Assembly (NCBI GenBank): GCA_964515555.1
Contig: CAZEVY010000043.1
Span: forward strand, 1 to 38,408
Length of the DNA stretch: 38,408 nt
Source: CAZEVY01 sp964515555
GTDB taxonomy: Bacteria > Acidobacteriota > Terriglobia > Bryobacterales > Bryobacteraceae
Direction of reading: 5' to 3'
The notes beneath the pieces were generated by a model that had not been told where the DNA came from, did not search any database, and saw only the letters and a list, made by a program, of their open reading frames with translations. Positions 1-11,255 of the stretch are shown in pieces. Position 1 is the first letter of the stretch. Each line of letters opens with the position of its first letter. The translations under genes were made by a program, and so were the position numbers.

Positions 1-1383
1 CCGGAGCTGCTCGGCGACCCCGGAAATCAGCTGCCCCGCCGCCGCCAGTTTCTCGCTGCGGAAAAGCTGCTCGCGAATGGACTGCTGTTCGATCAGCCGC
101 AGCGCCGTGGCGACCTGGTTGGCGAGGTGCTGCGCCGCTGCCTTTTCGTCGGCGGTGAAGCGGCGCCCGCGCGCCGTGTAGTCGATTTCGAGAACCCCGA
201 GCAGCTCGTCCTGCGCGAACATCGGCACGAACAGGGCCGAGCCGGGCAGTTCCTCGTCGCCGCCCCCGCCGAAGGGGCTTCGGCGCATTTCGGGGATGGT
301 CAGCAGCGTGCGATTGCGGAAGGCGAGAGCGCACGAGCCGGCGATAGGGCCGGTGGTGGCGTCGATCGGAAAGGCCACCGCGGTGGGGTCGGCCGAGCTC
401 GCCACGCGCTCCAGCAGTCCGGTCGCGGGCCGGTAAAGATACACTCGCGCGCGCGACGCCTGGTTGATCTTCGGCAGCCGCGCCAGGAGCCGCCGCAGGA
501 TTTCCATCGGCGAGCCCGCCGCCATGATCTCCTCGCTGAGCGAGTACATGGACCGCATGCCCCGGCGCTGCACCGACATGTGCCGCTCGCGCAGCCACCA
601 GCCGAACAGCAGCAGGAGCACGAGCGCGCCCACGCCCAGGCCGATCCGGGCGTTCAGGGAGCCGCCGCGCTGGATCAGCGTCACCGCCGCGGCGTCGGCG
701 ACCAGCAGTTGAAACCCGCGGTCGTAGGGCCGGACGTTGGTGTACTGCGACGCCACGCCTTGCGCGCGGACGCGATCGCCCACGCGGAAGCCCAGCAGGT
801 CGGCCCCGCCGCGCCGTGTCTCCCGCGGCAGGAAGACTTTCAATGATGCCTGGCCGTCCGCGAGTTGGAGGAAGCTTCCGCCGGCGTTCTCGCCGGCCTC
901 CGACACCTGGCCGGCGACGCTGACCAGAACGCCCAGGTGCCGGAACGCGTTCACTTCGGCGAGGGCCAGCGGAACCGGCGCCGGCGCCGGTCCCGTCGAT
1001 CGCTTGCGCAGCGCGGCCACCTGCAACACCGGCATGCCGCCCCGCCGCACGACGATTCCGGAAGCCTCCACCCGGTCGCCGGGCGCGAAGTCGGCGAAGG
1101 CGTCCGAGGGACCCTCGAGGATCAGGCCTTGCGCGGTTTCGTCCTGGATCGCCAGATGCGCGTAGTCGAGGACGCGAATGGCCGCCGCGGCGACCACGCC
1201 GGAGACGTTGATCTGCTCGCCGTCGCGCGCCGGCGTGAAGTCGGGAGCGGTGCGCGCGGCGGCGTCGGCCAGGCTGACGGTCGTCTGGGCCGGGGCCGTG
1301 AGCGCGAGGATGAGGAGCAACGCGGCGGCGCCGGCAGTCCTGCCGGCCGTGCCGGTGCGAGACCGCGAACCGGGGACCCTCAT
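1..1383 (-). CDS. Membrane GAF / histidine-kinase-like sensor, 5' part (C-terminus beyond window)
   Basis: Reading from ATG at 1383 toward base 1 gives 461 open codons with no stop, so the C-terminus lies outside the window. The first ~33 residues form a signal peptide or membrane anchor (AALLLILALTAPAQ). Two OB-fold-like beta regions follow (about residues 55-125 and 140-235, with pieces such as GDRVEASGIVVRRGG), then a membrane segment (about 246-264, GALVLLLLFGWWL). A GAF-type domain covers about 300-428 (VPMFAQDELLGVLEIDY). The last visible residues, SEKLAAAGQLISGVAEQLR, align with a HisKA H-box. Where the consensus reads GVAHE, this protein reads GVAEQ, so position 458 is Glu rather than the phospho-acceptor His. 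It is therefore either a degenerate kinase or a signalling protein using only the fold. The ATPase domain, if present, is off-window. Domain calls come from motif recognition; substrate and partner are unknown. Confidence 0.75.
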   Translation of the reverse strand, partial: MRVPGSRSRTGTAGRTAGAAALLLILALTAPAQTTVSLADAAARTAPDFTPARDGEQINVSGVVAAAAIRVLDYAHLAIQDETAQGLILEGPSDAFADFAPGDRVEASGIVVRRGGMPVLQVAALRKRSTGPAPAPVPLALAEVNAFRHLGVLVSVAGQVSEAGENAGGSFLQLADGQASLKVFLPRETRRGGADLLGFRVGDRVRAQGVASQYTNVRPYDRGFQLLVADAAAVTLIQRGGSLNARIGLGVGALVLLLLFGWWLRERHMSVQRRGMRSMYSLSEEIMAAGSPMEILRRLLARLPKINQASRARVYLYRPATGLLERVASSADPTAVAFPIDATTGPIAGSCALAFRNRTLLTIPEMRRSPFGGGGDEELPGSALFVPMFAQDELLGVLEIDYTARGRRFTADEKAAAQHLANQVATALRLIEQQSIREQLFRSEKLAAAGQLISGVAEQLR

Positions 1384-1481
1384 ATCAGCCGATGCGGACG
1401 GGCGAACGCCGAGAGGCGCACCGGCGGATTCGGCGCCGCGAGTACCGCCGTGAGCACACGACCGACGCCCGTCACGTGACA

Positions 1482-1487
1482 ATTCTA
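1482..1487 (-). promoter_or_regulatory. Possible extended -10 (TAGAAT) for the HK-like gene
   Basis: On the minus strand TAGAAT is preceded by TG plus one base, an extended -10 arrangement, about 100 bp upstream of the ATG at 1383. No convincing -35 was seen. The 190-bp divergent spacer 1384-1573 otherwise shows nothing recognisable. Confidence 0.25.
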
Positions 1488-1561
1488 TCAGCCGTTCGGG
1501 GATTCGGCGGCCCGAGTATCGCGAAACCGCGCCATCCGAACCATCCACGCGCCTCGCGCGT

Positions 1562-1567
1562 CATAAT
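1562..1567 (+). promoter_or_regulatory. -10-like CATAAT six bases before the tricorn start
   Basis: CATAAT ends six bases before ATG 1574, and no purine-rich ribosome-binding site lies between. A start of transcription at the usual distance would fall on or next to the ATG, giving a leaderless mRNA. The same layout recurs before three other genes in the window. Confidence 0.35.
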
Positions 1568-1573
1568 CTCCAT

Positions 1574-4879
<3,306 letters not shown>

Positions 4880-4881
4880 TC

Positions 4882-7026
4882 ATGCGAACTTTTCTGCTTC
4901 TCATCGCCCTTCCCCTCGCCGCCGCCGACTGGCCCGACTATCGCGGCCCGCGGCGCGACGGCACGTCTCCCGAAAAGAACCTTCCCGAGCGCTGGTCGCC
5001 CGCTGGCGAGAACCTCGCCTGGAAAGCGCCCTACGGAGGCCGCTCGACCCCCATCGTCATGGGCGACCGCGTCTACGTCTTCAACCCCGCCGGCAAGGAC
5101 GACAACCTCCGCGAGCGCCTCATGTGCCTCGACGCCGACACCGGCAAAGTCCTCTGGGACCACCTCTCCAACGTCTGGCATAGCGACGTTCCGCCGCATC
5201 GCGTGGCCTGGTCGGCCCCCGCCGGCGACCCCGAGACCGGCAACGTCTACTTCTTCGGCGTCGGCGGCGCGCTGAAGGGACTCTCGTCTGCAGGCAAGGT
5301 GCTGTGGGAGCGGTCCCTCGCCGAGGAGTTCGGACTCGTCACCACGCACGGCGGACGGACCGTCTCGCCGATCGTCGAAGGCGACCAGGTGATCGTCAGC
5401 GGCGTCACGACGGGATGGGGCGACCTGGCGCGCGCGGGCCAGCGCTTCATGTCGTTCGACAAGCGCACCGGCCAGACCCTGTGGGTCACCGCGCACGGCG
5501 GACGTCCGTTCGATACCGTCTATTCGCCGGCGAACATCGTCGAGGTCAACGGCGTGCGGCTGCTCATCGCCGGAGGGTCGGACGGCGCCGTGCACGCCAT
5601 GAAGCTGCTCACTGGCGAAGCCGTCTGGAAGTACATCATCAGCAAGCGGGGGCTCAACACCGGCGTCGTGGTCTACAACAACACCGCTTACGTCACGCAG
5701 AGCGAGGAGAACCTCGAGACCAGCGAGATGGGACTGCTCGCCGCCGTCGACGCCTCGGCCAGGGGCGACATCGGGAAGGCGCAGATCAAGTGGGCGAAGC
5801 CCGGCTACCAGTTCGGCTTCTCGAATCCCGTCATGGACGGCGACCGCTTTTTCCAGATCGACAATTCGAGCAACCTCTGGGCGTTCGACGCGGTTACCGG
5901 CCGCGACCTTTGGAAGAAGAACCTCGGCACGCTGCAAAAAGGCTCGCCGGTGCTGGCCGACGGCAAGATCTACGTCGGCACCGAGAACGGCAAGGTCTAC
6001 ATATTGAAGCCCGGTAACGACGGCGCCGCCGTGCTCGACGCCGACGATTTCGCCGAGGACGAGATCATCTACGCGTCGCCGGCGATCTCCAACGGTCGGG
6101 TGTTCATCGTCTCGACGAACGCCATCTACGCCTTCGGCAAGAAGGCTGGTCCGGCGGCCAAGACGGCTCCGGCGAAGCCCACGCCGCCTTCCACCGATCC
6201 CGCGACGTTCGTCCAGGTGATTCCCACCGAACTGCTGCTGAAGCCTGGGCAGACTGTCGCCTTCAAGGCGCGTCTCTACGACGCGCGCGGGCGATTCATC
6301 CGCGAGTCGCCGGCGAAGTGGGAGACCACGCTCACCGCGACCGTCGGCGCCGACGGCAAGTTCGTCGCCGGCAAGGCCAAGGGCGAGGCCGGATTCGTCA
6401 CCGCCACGGTCGACGGGATCAAGGGAACGGCGCGCGCGCGCATCATCGACCCCGCGGCGCTGGCCGAGGATTTCGACGCGCTCAAGCCCGGTCCGCCGCC
6501 GCCGCACTGGATCAACACCACCGGCAAGTACGCGGTGCGCCCGAAGGACGGCGGCGGCAACATCCTCGTCAAGAACGCCGACAACGCCTTCACCAAGCGC
6601 GCCCGCTCCTTCTTCGGCCACGGCGACATGCACGACTACACGGTGCAGGCCGACGTGTTCGCCATTGAGAAGCGCCGCCAGATGGGCGACGCCGGCGTGG
6701 TCGCGCAACGCTACGAGCTGGTGCTGTTCGGCAATCACCAGAGGATCGAGATCCAGCCCTGGCAGCCCGAGGTCACGCGGACGGTAAAGAAGGACTTCGC
6801 GTGGAAGCCGAACACGTGGTATCGCATGAAGCTGCGCGTCGACAATCTGCCGGACGGCAAGGTGCGCGCGCGCGGCAAGGCCTGGCCGGCCTCGGAGCCG
6901 GAGCCCGCCGAGTGGATGATCGAGCGCGTCGACCCCATTGGCAACCGCACCGGCACGCCGGGCATCTACGCCGACGCGCCGTTTGAAGTTTTCTTCGACA
7001 ATATTAAGGTGGAACCGAACTCATGA
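4882..7026 (+). CDS. Exported PQQ-like beta-propeller protein with C-terminal Ig-like and LamG/DUF1080-like domains
   Basis: A 714-aa protein with a signal peptide (MRTFLLLIALPLAAA). An eight-bladed PQQ-like/BamB-like propeller follows, beginning DWPDYRGPRRDGTSPE, with recurrent blades of the GDRVYVF / DADTGKVLWD type. After a Pro/Ala linker (about 415-430) comes an Ig-like domain (about 435-520), then a beta-rich concanavalin-like domain ending EVFFDNIKVEPN. The last part is typical of carbohydrate-binding or DUF1080 folds in this phylum. It starts two bases after the tricorn stop, with AGAGGT upstream as a likely ribosome-binding site. Cofactor binding cannot be judged; most members of this exported family are not proven quinoprotein enzymes. 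The closest functional reading is a periplasmic or outer-membrane scaffold or binding protein. Confidence 0.85.
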   Translation: MRTFLLLIALPLAAADWPDYRGPRRDGTSPEKNLPERWSPAGENLAWKAPYGGRSTPIVMGDRVYVFNPAGKDDNLRERLMCLDADTGKVLWDHLSNVWHSDVPPHRVAWSAPAGDPETGNVYFFGVGGALKGLSSAGKVLWERSLAEEFGLVTTHGGRTVSPIVEGDQVIVSGVTTGWGDLARAGQRFMSFDKRTGQTLWVTAHGGRPFDTVYSPANIVEVNGVRLLIAGGSDGAVHAMKLLTGEAVWKYIISKRGLNTGVVVYNNTAYVTQSEENLETSEMGLLAAVDASARGDIGKAQIKWAKPGYQFGFSNPVMDGDRFFQIDNSSNLWAFDAVTGRDLWKKNLGTLQKGSPVLADGKIYVGTENGKVYILKPGNDGAAVLDADDFAEDEIIYASPAISNGRVFIVSTNAIYAFGKKAGPAAKTAPAKPTPPSTDPATFVQVIPTELLLKPGQTVAFKARLYDARGRFIRESPAKWETTLTATVGADGKFVAGKAKGEAGFVTATVDGIKGTARARIIDPAALAEDFDALKPGPPPPHWINTTGKYAVRPKDGGGNILVKNADNAFTKRARSFFGHGDMHDYTVQADVFAIEKRRQMGDAGVVAQRYELVLFGNHQRIEIQPWQPEVTRTVKKDFAWKPNTWYRMKLRVDNLPDGKVRARGKAWPASEPEPAEWMIERVDPIGNRTGTPGIYADAPFEVFFDNIKVEPNS

Positions 7027-8441
7027 GAAAACGAATCCTGGCCGGCGCCGCGCTGGCCGCCAGTGCACTGATCGCCTCCGACCCCGGAACCGGCGACTGG
7101 CCGATGTGGGGCGGCACGGCCGACCGCAACATGGTCTCGAAGCAAAAAGGCCTCCCCACGACCTGGGACGTCAAGACCAAAAAGAACGTGAAGTGGGTCG
7201 CCGCCCTGGGATCGCAGACCTACGGGAATCCGGTAGTGGCCGGCGGCAAGGTCTTCGTCGGCACCAATAACGAGGCCGTGCGCGATCCCAAGCAGCCCGG
7301 TGACCGCGGCGTCCTGATGGCGTTCCGCGAATCCGACGGCGAGTTCCTCTGGCAGCACACCAGCGAGAAGCTCCCCGCCGGGCGCGTGAACGACTGGCCG
7401 TTTCAGGGCGTGGCCTCGTCGCCCATGATCGAAGGCGACCGGCTCTATTACGTCAACAATCGCGCCGAGGTGGTCTGTCTCGACACCGAGGGTTTCCGCG
7501 ACAAGGAGAACGACGGCCCCTTCGACGGCGAGACGCTGAAGCGCGACGTCGACGCCGACATCGTCTGGAAGCTCGACATGATGGAGGAGCTGGGCGTGTT
7601 TCCGCACAACCTGGCGAACTCCTCGCCCGTCTCGCACGGCAACCTGCTGTTCGTGATGACGGCCAACGGCCACGACGAGAGTCACGTGCACATTCCGTCG
7701 CCCAAGGCGCCGGCGCTGATCGCGATCGACAAGAAGACCGGCAAGGTGGTGTGGGAGGACAACTCGGTCGGCGAGAAGATCCTGCACGGGCAGTGGTCGT
7801 CGCCGGCGGTGGGTATGATCGGCGGCGTGTTGCAGGTGGTGTCGGGCCAGGGCGACGGCTGGATTCGCGGCTACGAAGCGGTGAGCGGCAAGAAGCTCTG
7901 GGAATTCGACTCCAACCCGAAGGACTCGGTGTGGCCGAAGACGCGCAACGAGATCATCTCGACGCCGGTGATTTGGGAGGGCGTCGTGTTTCTCGCCAAC
8001 GGTCAGGACCCCGAGCACGGCGAGGGGATCGGACACCTCTACGCGATCGACGGGACCAAGCGCGGCGACATCACCAAGACCGGACTGATCTGGCATTACG
8101 ATAAGATCCGCCGGTCGATTTCGACCGCCGCGATTCTCGACGGAATCCTTTACTACGCCGATTTCTCGGGATTTCTCCACGCCCTGGAGGCCAAGACCGG
8201 CAAGCAGCTCTGGGTGCACGACATGCTGGCGGCCATGTGGGGATCGCCCATGATCGCCGACGGGCGGATTTATCTGGGCGACGAGGACGGCGACGTGGCG
8301 GTTCTGGCGCTGGGCCGCGAGAAGAAGCTGATCGCCGAGATGAACATGGGTAGCTCGGTGTACTGCACGCCAGTGGCGGCCAACGGGACGCTGTTCATCG
8401 CCAATCGCAATCAGCTTTACGCGCTGGCAGAGAAGAAGTGA
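7023..8441 (+). CDS. Exported PQQ-like beta-propeller repeat protein
   Basis: A 472-aa protein. The N-terminus is a signal peptide (KRILAGAALAASALIAS), then GDWPMWGGTADRNMVS, the usual opening of this propeller family, and repeated blades such as IDKKTGKVVWED and ALEAKTGKQLWVHD. It has no extra C-terminal domain, unlike its upstream neighbour. Its ATG overlaps the upstream stop in an ATGA arrangement (7023-7026), so translation of the two is probably coupled and both are likely made in similar amounts. Family assignment is secure. Function is inferred only: a periplasmic PQQ-like propeller, possibly a redox enzyme or an assembly factor. Confidence 0.85.
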   Translation: MRKRILAGAALAASALIASDPGTGDWPMWGGTADRNMVSKQKGLPTTWDVKTKKNVKWVAALGSQTYGNPVVAGGKVFVGTNNEAVRDPKQPGDRGVLMAFRESDGEFLWQHTSEKLPAGRVNDWPFQGVASSPMIEGDRLYYVNNRAEVVCLDTEGFRDKENDGPFDGETLKRDVDADIVWKLDMMEELGVFPHNLANSSPVSHGNLLFVMTANGHDESHVHIPSPKAPALIAIDKKTGKVVWEDNSVGEKILHGQWSSPAVGMIGGVLQVVSGQGDGWIRGYEAVSGKKLWEFDSNPKDSVWPKTRNEIISTPVIWEGVVFLANGQDPEHGEGIGHLYAIDGTKRGDITKTGLIWHYDKIRRSISTAAILDGILYYADFSGFLHALEAKTGKQLWVHDMLAAMWGSPMIADGRIYLGDEDGDVAVLALGREKKLIAEMNMGSSVYCTPVAANGTLFIANRNQLYALAEKK

Positions 8442-8450
8442 TCGTGTCCC

Positions 8451-8692
8451 GTGCCCACAGTACTGCGCTTGGGGCCGTATCGGCTGTTCTTTATTCGGCG
8501 GACGGCGGCGAGCCTCCTCACGTTCATGTTCAGCGCGAGGAATGCTCGGCGAAGGTGTGGCTCGATCCGGTCTCCGTGGCGAACACGAGAGGCTTCCGGG
8601 CGGCGGAGATTCAGCGCATCGAGGCGCTCGTTCGCGACAACGCCGCACGGTTGGTGGAAGCTTGGAATGAGTACTTTCACCGCGCACACTGA
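8451..8692 (+). pseudogene. DUF4160 family protein, frameshifted near its N-terminus
   Basis: The family opening MPTVLRLGPYRLFF is encoded from GTG 8451. The continuation YSADGGEPPHVHV to EYFHRAH lies in another frame that ends at TGA 8692. The two halves join perfectly if one T is added to the TTT run at 8490-8492, so a single-base deletion is the simplest explanation. An intact product would be about 80 aa. DUF4160 proteins are small, often sit next to DUF2442 proteins as here, and are suspected parts of toxin-antitoxin-like pairs. The alternative reading that starts at GTG 8438 loses the conserved N-terminus. This is either a real pseudogene or an assembly error in a T run. Confidence 0.65.
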
Positions 8693-8987
8693 GGCCATCG
8701 CGCAATCCGTCCGGGTCACCGAGGACACGCTCACGGTCGACCTGGTGGACGGCAGGTCCATCAGCGTGCCGTTGGCTTGGTTCCCGCGCCTATCACATGG
8801 ATCGCCATCGGAGCGCAGGAACTGGAGCCTGATCGGCGGCGGAGAAGGAATTCACTGGCCCGACCTTGATGAGGACATCAGCGTCGAAAGCCTGCTGGCG
8901 GGCCGGAGATCGGGCGAGTCGAAATCGTCGTTCGGGCGCTGGCTGGCAAGTCGCCAGCCCAAGCTGATAGGTGGACGTGAGCCTTAA
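8667..8987 (+). CDS. DUF2442 family protein
   Basis: A 106-aa protein from ATG 8667, which overlaps the end of the DUF4160 frame by 26 bases. The pattern VDLVDGRSISVPLAWFPRL followed by GGEGIHWPDLDEDISVE is typical of DUF2442 proteins. The same frame runs open back to 8451, but that stretch encodes the DUF4160 N-terminus followed by out-of-frame sequence, so the short start is preferred. DUF2442 and DUF4160 genes are commonly adjacent and are thought to work as a pair, possibly as an antitoxin/toxin-like unit. If DUF4160 is really broken, this would be a partnerless member. The biochemical role is unknown. Confidence 0.75.
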   Translation: MSTFTAHTEAIAQSVRVTEDTLTVDLVDGRSISVPLAWFPRLSHGSPSERRNWSLIGGGEGIHWPDLDEDISVESLLAGRRSGESKSSFGRWLASRQPKLIGGREP

Positions 8988-9058
8988 CGCTCGGGTGTCC
9001 AAGTTTGGCGAGATCCGCCGACCTTAGGACCCGAGTCAGTGATCGCGTTCAGGCATTC

Positions 9059-9067
9059 GGAGGTGAT
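9059..9067 (+). promoter_or_regulatory. Strong Shine-Dalgarno that decides the nucleotidyltransferase start
   Basis: GGAGGTGAT is an unusually complete anti-SD complement about 7-11 bases before ATG 9075. It favours that ATG over the GTG at 9039. Most other genes in this window have weak or no SD, so this stands out. Confidence 0.6.
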
Positions 9068-9074
9068 TCGGCGT

Positions 9075-9575
9075 ATGGACGCTGGCCCGATTCTCGCGCG
9101 CATCGCGAAGCTGCTCGCTGAACACAACCTCGAGGCCGTCCTCATCGGCAATGCGGCCGCCGCCCTCCAAGGCGCCCCGGTCACGACCGTCGACTTCGAT
9201 TTCCTCTTCCGGAAGACGCCCTTGAATCTTCGCAAGCTCAAGGCTTTGGCGAAGAGCCTCGATGCGGCTGTGATGCGCCCCTTCTACCCTGCAGCCGACC
9301 TCTATCGCGTCATACGCGACGAGGACGGGTTACAGCTCGACTTCATGACGTCGATCCACGGCGTTCGGTCGCTCGCGAGCCTGCGAAGCCGGGCGCTCCG
9401 TGTCGACTTCAGCGGCCACGTTCTATTAGTCGCAACCCTCGCCGACATCATCAGAAGCAAGCGCGCCGCGAACCGCCCACGCGACCGCGCGGTGCTCGAT
9501 ATTCTGGAGAAGGCACTCGATGAAGCGCAAGGTCACGCGAAAGGAAAAGCTCGACGCCCTGCGGCGGGAAAGTGA
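9075..9575 (+). CDS. Small Pol-beta-superfamily nucleotidyltransferase
   Basis: A 166-aa protein from ATG 9075. The nucleotidyltransferase core is visible: AVLIGNAAAALQG (glycine-containing helix turn), then TTVDFDFLF with the metal-binding Asp pair (D40, D42), and a third Asp in LQLDFM (D89). All three acidic residues are kept, so it may be active. It resembles the solitary nucleotidyltransferases grouped with AbiEii/DUF6036 proteins, some of which are toxins that modify tRNA or other RNA. Its 3' end overlaps a 52-aa gene by 56 bases, which suggests a two-gene module. It lies among other toxin-antitoxin-like genes. The exact family and substrate are not determined from sequence alone. Confidence 0.7.
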   Translation: MDAGPILARIAKLLAEHNLEAVLIGNAAAALQGAPVTTVDFDFLFRKTPLNLRKLKALAKSLDAAVMRPFYPAADLYRVIRDEDGLQLDFMTSIHGVRSLASLRSRALRVDFSGHVLLVATLADIIRSKRAANRPRDRAVLDILEKALDEAQGHAKGKARRPAAGK

Positions 9576-9678
9576 GCGGGTCGCGCTCGACCAAATCCGA
9601 CGGTGGATGGCGCTCCCGCCCGAGAAGCGCACCAACTTCCTGCGAAAGAGGGTGAGCTACCGCGGAAGCGCGCTCTAA
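9520..9678 (+). CDS. Small basic helical protein overlapping the nucleotidyltransferase gene
   Basis: ATG 9520 to TAA 9678 encodes 52 aa beginning MKRKVTRKEKLDALRRESE and ending KRVSYRGSAL. It is highly charged, rich in Lys/Arg, and probably a long helix with the motif RRWMALPPEKRTNFLRKR in the middle. From memory, similar small proteins occur beside nucleotidyltransferase genes in related bacteria; this could not be checked here. The gene overlaps the preceding gene by 56 bases in another frame, and its stop overlaps the convergent hicB-like stop by four bases. It could be an antitoxin or accessory to the nucleotidyltransferase. The sequence pattern is clearly protein-like; the function is inferred from position only. 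Confidence 0.55.
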   Translation: MKRKVTRKEKLDALRRESERVALDQIRRWMALPPEKRTNFLRKRVSYRGSAL

Positions 9679-9905
9679 CCGACATCTCCTACTTCAACCG
9701 GAAGCTGCTCGATCAACGCCCGGCCGCGGGGAGTCTCCTTCCCCATCTCCCGATACGCGGCGACCATCTCCCGCAGCGCGTCCTCCAGCATTTCGCGGCA
9801 GTCATCGAGGCTCCCCCCCTCGGTGACAACCTCGGGCCACTCGACCAACTGCCCCATGTATCCCGAGGGAATCCGCGTGTAGCTGGCGGTGTAGGTGCTG
9901 AGCAT
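9675..9905 (-). CDS. HicB-like antitoxin, apparently without HicA
   Basis: A 76-aa protein with the HicB-like partial RNase H fold pattern: YTASYTRIPSGYMGQLVEWP, then TEGGSLDDCREMLEDALREM. It ends shortly after (TAG at 9675-9677), so it has the fold domain but no obvious C-terminal DNA-binding domain. HicB proteins normally neutralise the small RNase HicA encoded next to them. No HicA-like ORF is seen on either side: the flanking genes are the 52-aa ORF, which converges, and the DUF1552 gene three bases upstream. Solitary HicB-like proteins of this type are common, and some may act outside toxin-antitoxin systems. It could be co-transcribed with the DUF1552 gene. Confidence 0.75.
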   Translation of the reverse strand: MLSTYTASYTRIPSGYMGQLVEWPEVVTEGGSLDDCREMLEDALREMVAAYREMGKETPRGRALIEQLPVEVGDVG

Positions 9906-9908
9906 CCG

Positions 9909-11255
9909 TTACGCCAGATCCAGCCCGTCGATCCGCCCCGTCGAGTCCCCGAAGTGCTCCACCTTCACGCCCATCCGATCCATCATCGTGATGAACAGGT
10001 TCGACATCGGCGTCTCCCGGCGATACACGATACGCCGCCCGCTCTTGAGGTAGCCGTTGCCGCCGCGGCCCAGAATAATCGTCGGCAGATCCTCGTGCGT
10101 GTGACGATTCCCGTCCGACAGACCCGCGCCGTAGACGATCATCGAGTTGTCGAGCAGCGACGCGTCGCCTTCCTTCGACGCCTTCAGCTTCTCCATCCAC
10201 GCCGCCAGTTGCTGCGTGTGATACACGTTGATCTGCGCCACCTTCTCGATCATCGCCGCGTTGTTCTGGTGATGCGTCAGCGGGTGGTGGCCGTCGGGAA
10301 TCCCGATCTCCCGGTACGGCCGCGACGAGCCCTCGCGCGTCACCAGGAACGTGAACACGCGCGTCAGGTCGGCCTGCAACGCCACCGTCAGCATGTCGGT
10401 CATCAGCTTGAAGTGCTCGGCGAAATCGGCCGGTACGCCGTAGGGCTTCTCCATCTTCGGGTCGATCTCGGCGTTGTCCTTCTCGGCCTTCGCGATCTGA
10501 AGTTCGATCTCGCGGATCGACCCGAGATATTCCTCCAGCTTGCGCCGGTCCGTCGGCCCCAGCGCCGATTGCAGCTTGGCCGTGTCGTCCTTGACGAAAT
10601 CCAGGATGCTGCGGCGATACTTCGCCTGCCGCGCCCGCGCTTCCGGCGTCAGCGCGACGCCCGAGCCGAACAGCCGCTCGAACAGCGCCCGCGGATCGAG
10701 CACCGGCGGCAGGGGCTGCGTCTCGCTGCGCCACGCCAGGTTGTTGGTGTACGCGCACGAGTAGCCCGAGTCGCAATCGCCCGCCTGGCGCGCGTCCTCG
10801 ATGCCGAGCTCCAGCGACGGAAAGCGCGTGTTCTTCCCGATGGCGTTGGCGACAATCTGGTCGCACGAGATTCCGCACTTGATGTCGACCGCCGATTTGC
10901 GCGGCTGCACTCCGGTCAGGTACGCGCCGCAGCAGCGCCCGTGATCGCCCGCCCCGTCCAGCAGCGCCCGCCCCATGTTGTGGGTCAGGTTGCTCAGCAT
11001 CGTCATGTCGGACTTGAACGGCTCGAGCGGCTTCAGCACGCGCGGCAGTTCTTCCAGGCGCCCTTCGTTCGACGGGTTCCAGCCCTGCATGATGATGCCG
11101 TTCGGCACGTAGACGAAGCCCATGCGCACTGGCGCGGGACCCGGCAGCTTGCTCGATGCCAGCGCGGGCGCCATGGCGTCCATCGCCGGCAGCGCGATGG
11201 CCGTGCCCATGCCACGCAGGAACGTGCGTCGGGGAAGCGTCTTTCCGGTAATCAT
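9909..11255 (-). CDS. DUF1552 protein with Tat signal
   Basis: A 448-aa protein starting with a twin-arginine signal (LPRRTFLRGMGTAIALPAMDA), so it is exported folded. The body matches DUF1552: MGFVYVPNGIIMQGWNP near the start, DHGRCCGAYLTG, and NRHTHEDLPTIILGRGGN near the end, a layout reminiscent of the alkaline-phosphatase-like DUF1501/DUF1552 group. Members are regularly encoded next to DUF1592 proteins in Acidobacteriota and Planctomycetota; no activity is established. Its ATG overlaps the stop of the DUF1592 gene by four bases (11252-11255), so the pair is translationally coupled and probably works together in the periplasm. Confidence 0.9.
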   Translation of the reverse strand: MITGKTLPRRTFLRGMGTAIALPAMDAMAPALASSKLPGPAPVRMGFVYVPNGIIMQGWNPSNEGRLEELPRVLKPLEPFKSDMTMLSNLTHNMGRALLDGAGDHGRCCGAYLTGVQPRKSAVDIKCGISCDQIVANAIGKNTRFPSLELGIEDARQAGDCDSGYSCAYTNNLAWRSETQPLPPVLDPRALFERLFGSGVALTPEARARQAKYRRSILDFVKDDTAKLQSALGPTDRRKLEEYLGSIREIELQIAKAEKDNAEIDPKMEKPYGVPADFAEHFKLMTDMLTVALQADLTRVFTFLVTREGSSRPYREIGIPDGHHPLTHHQNNAAMIEKVAQINVYHTQQLAAWMEKLKASKEGDASLLDNSMIVYGAGLSDGNRHTHEDLPTIILGRGGNGYLKSGRRIVYRRETPMSNLFITMMDRMGVKVEHFGDSTGRIDGLDLA

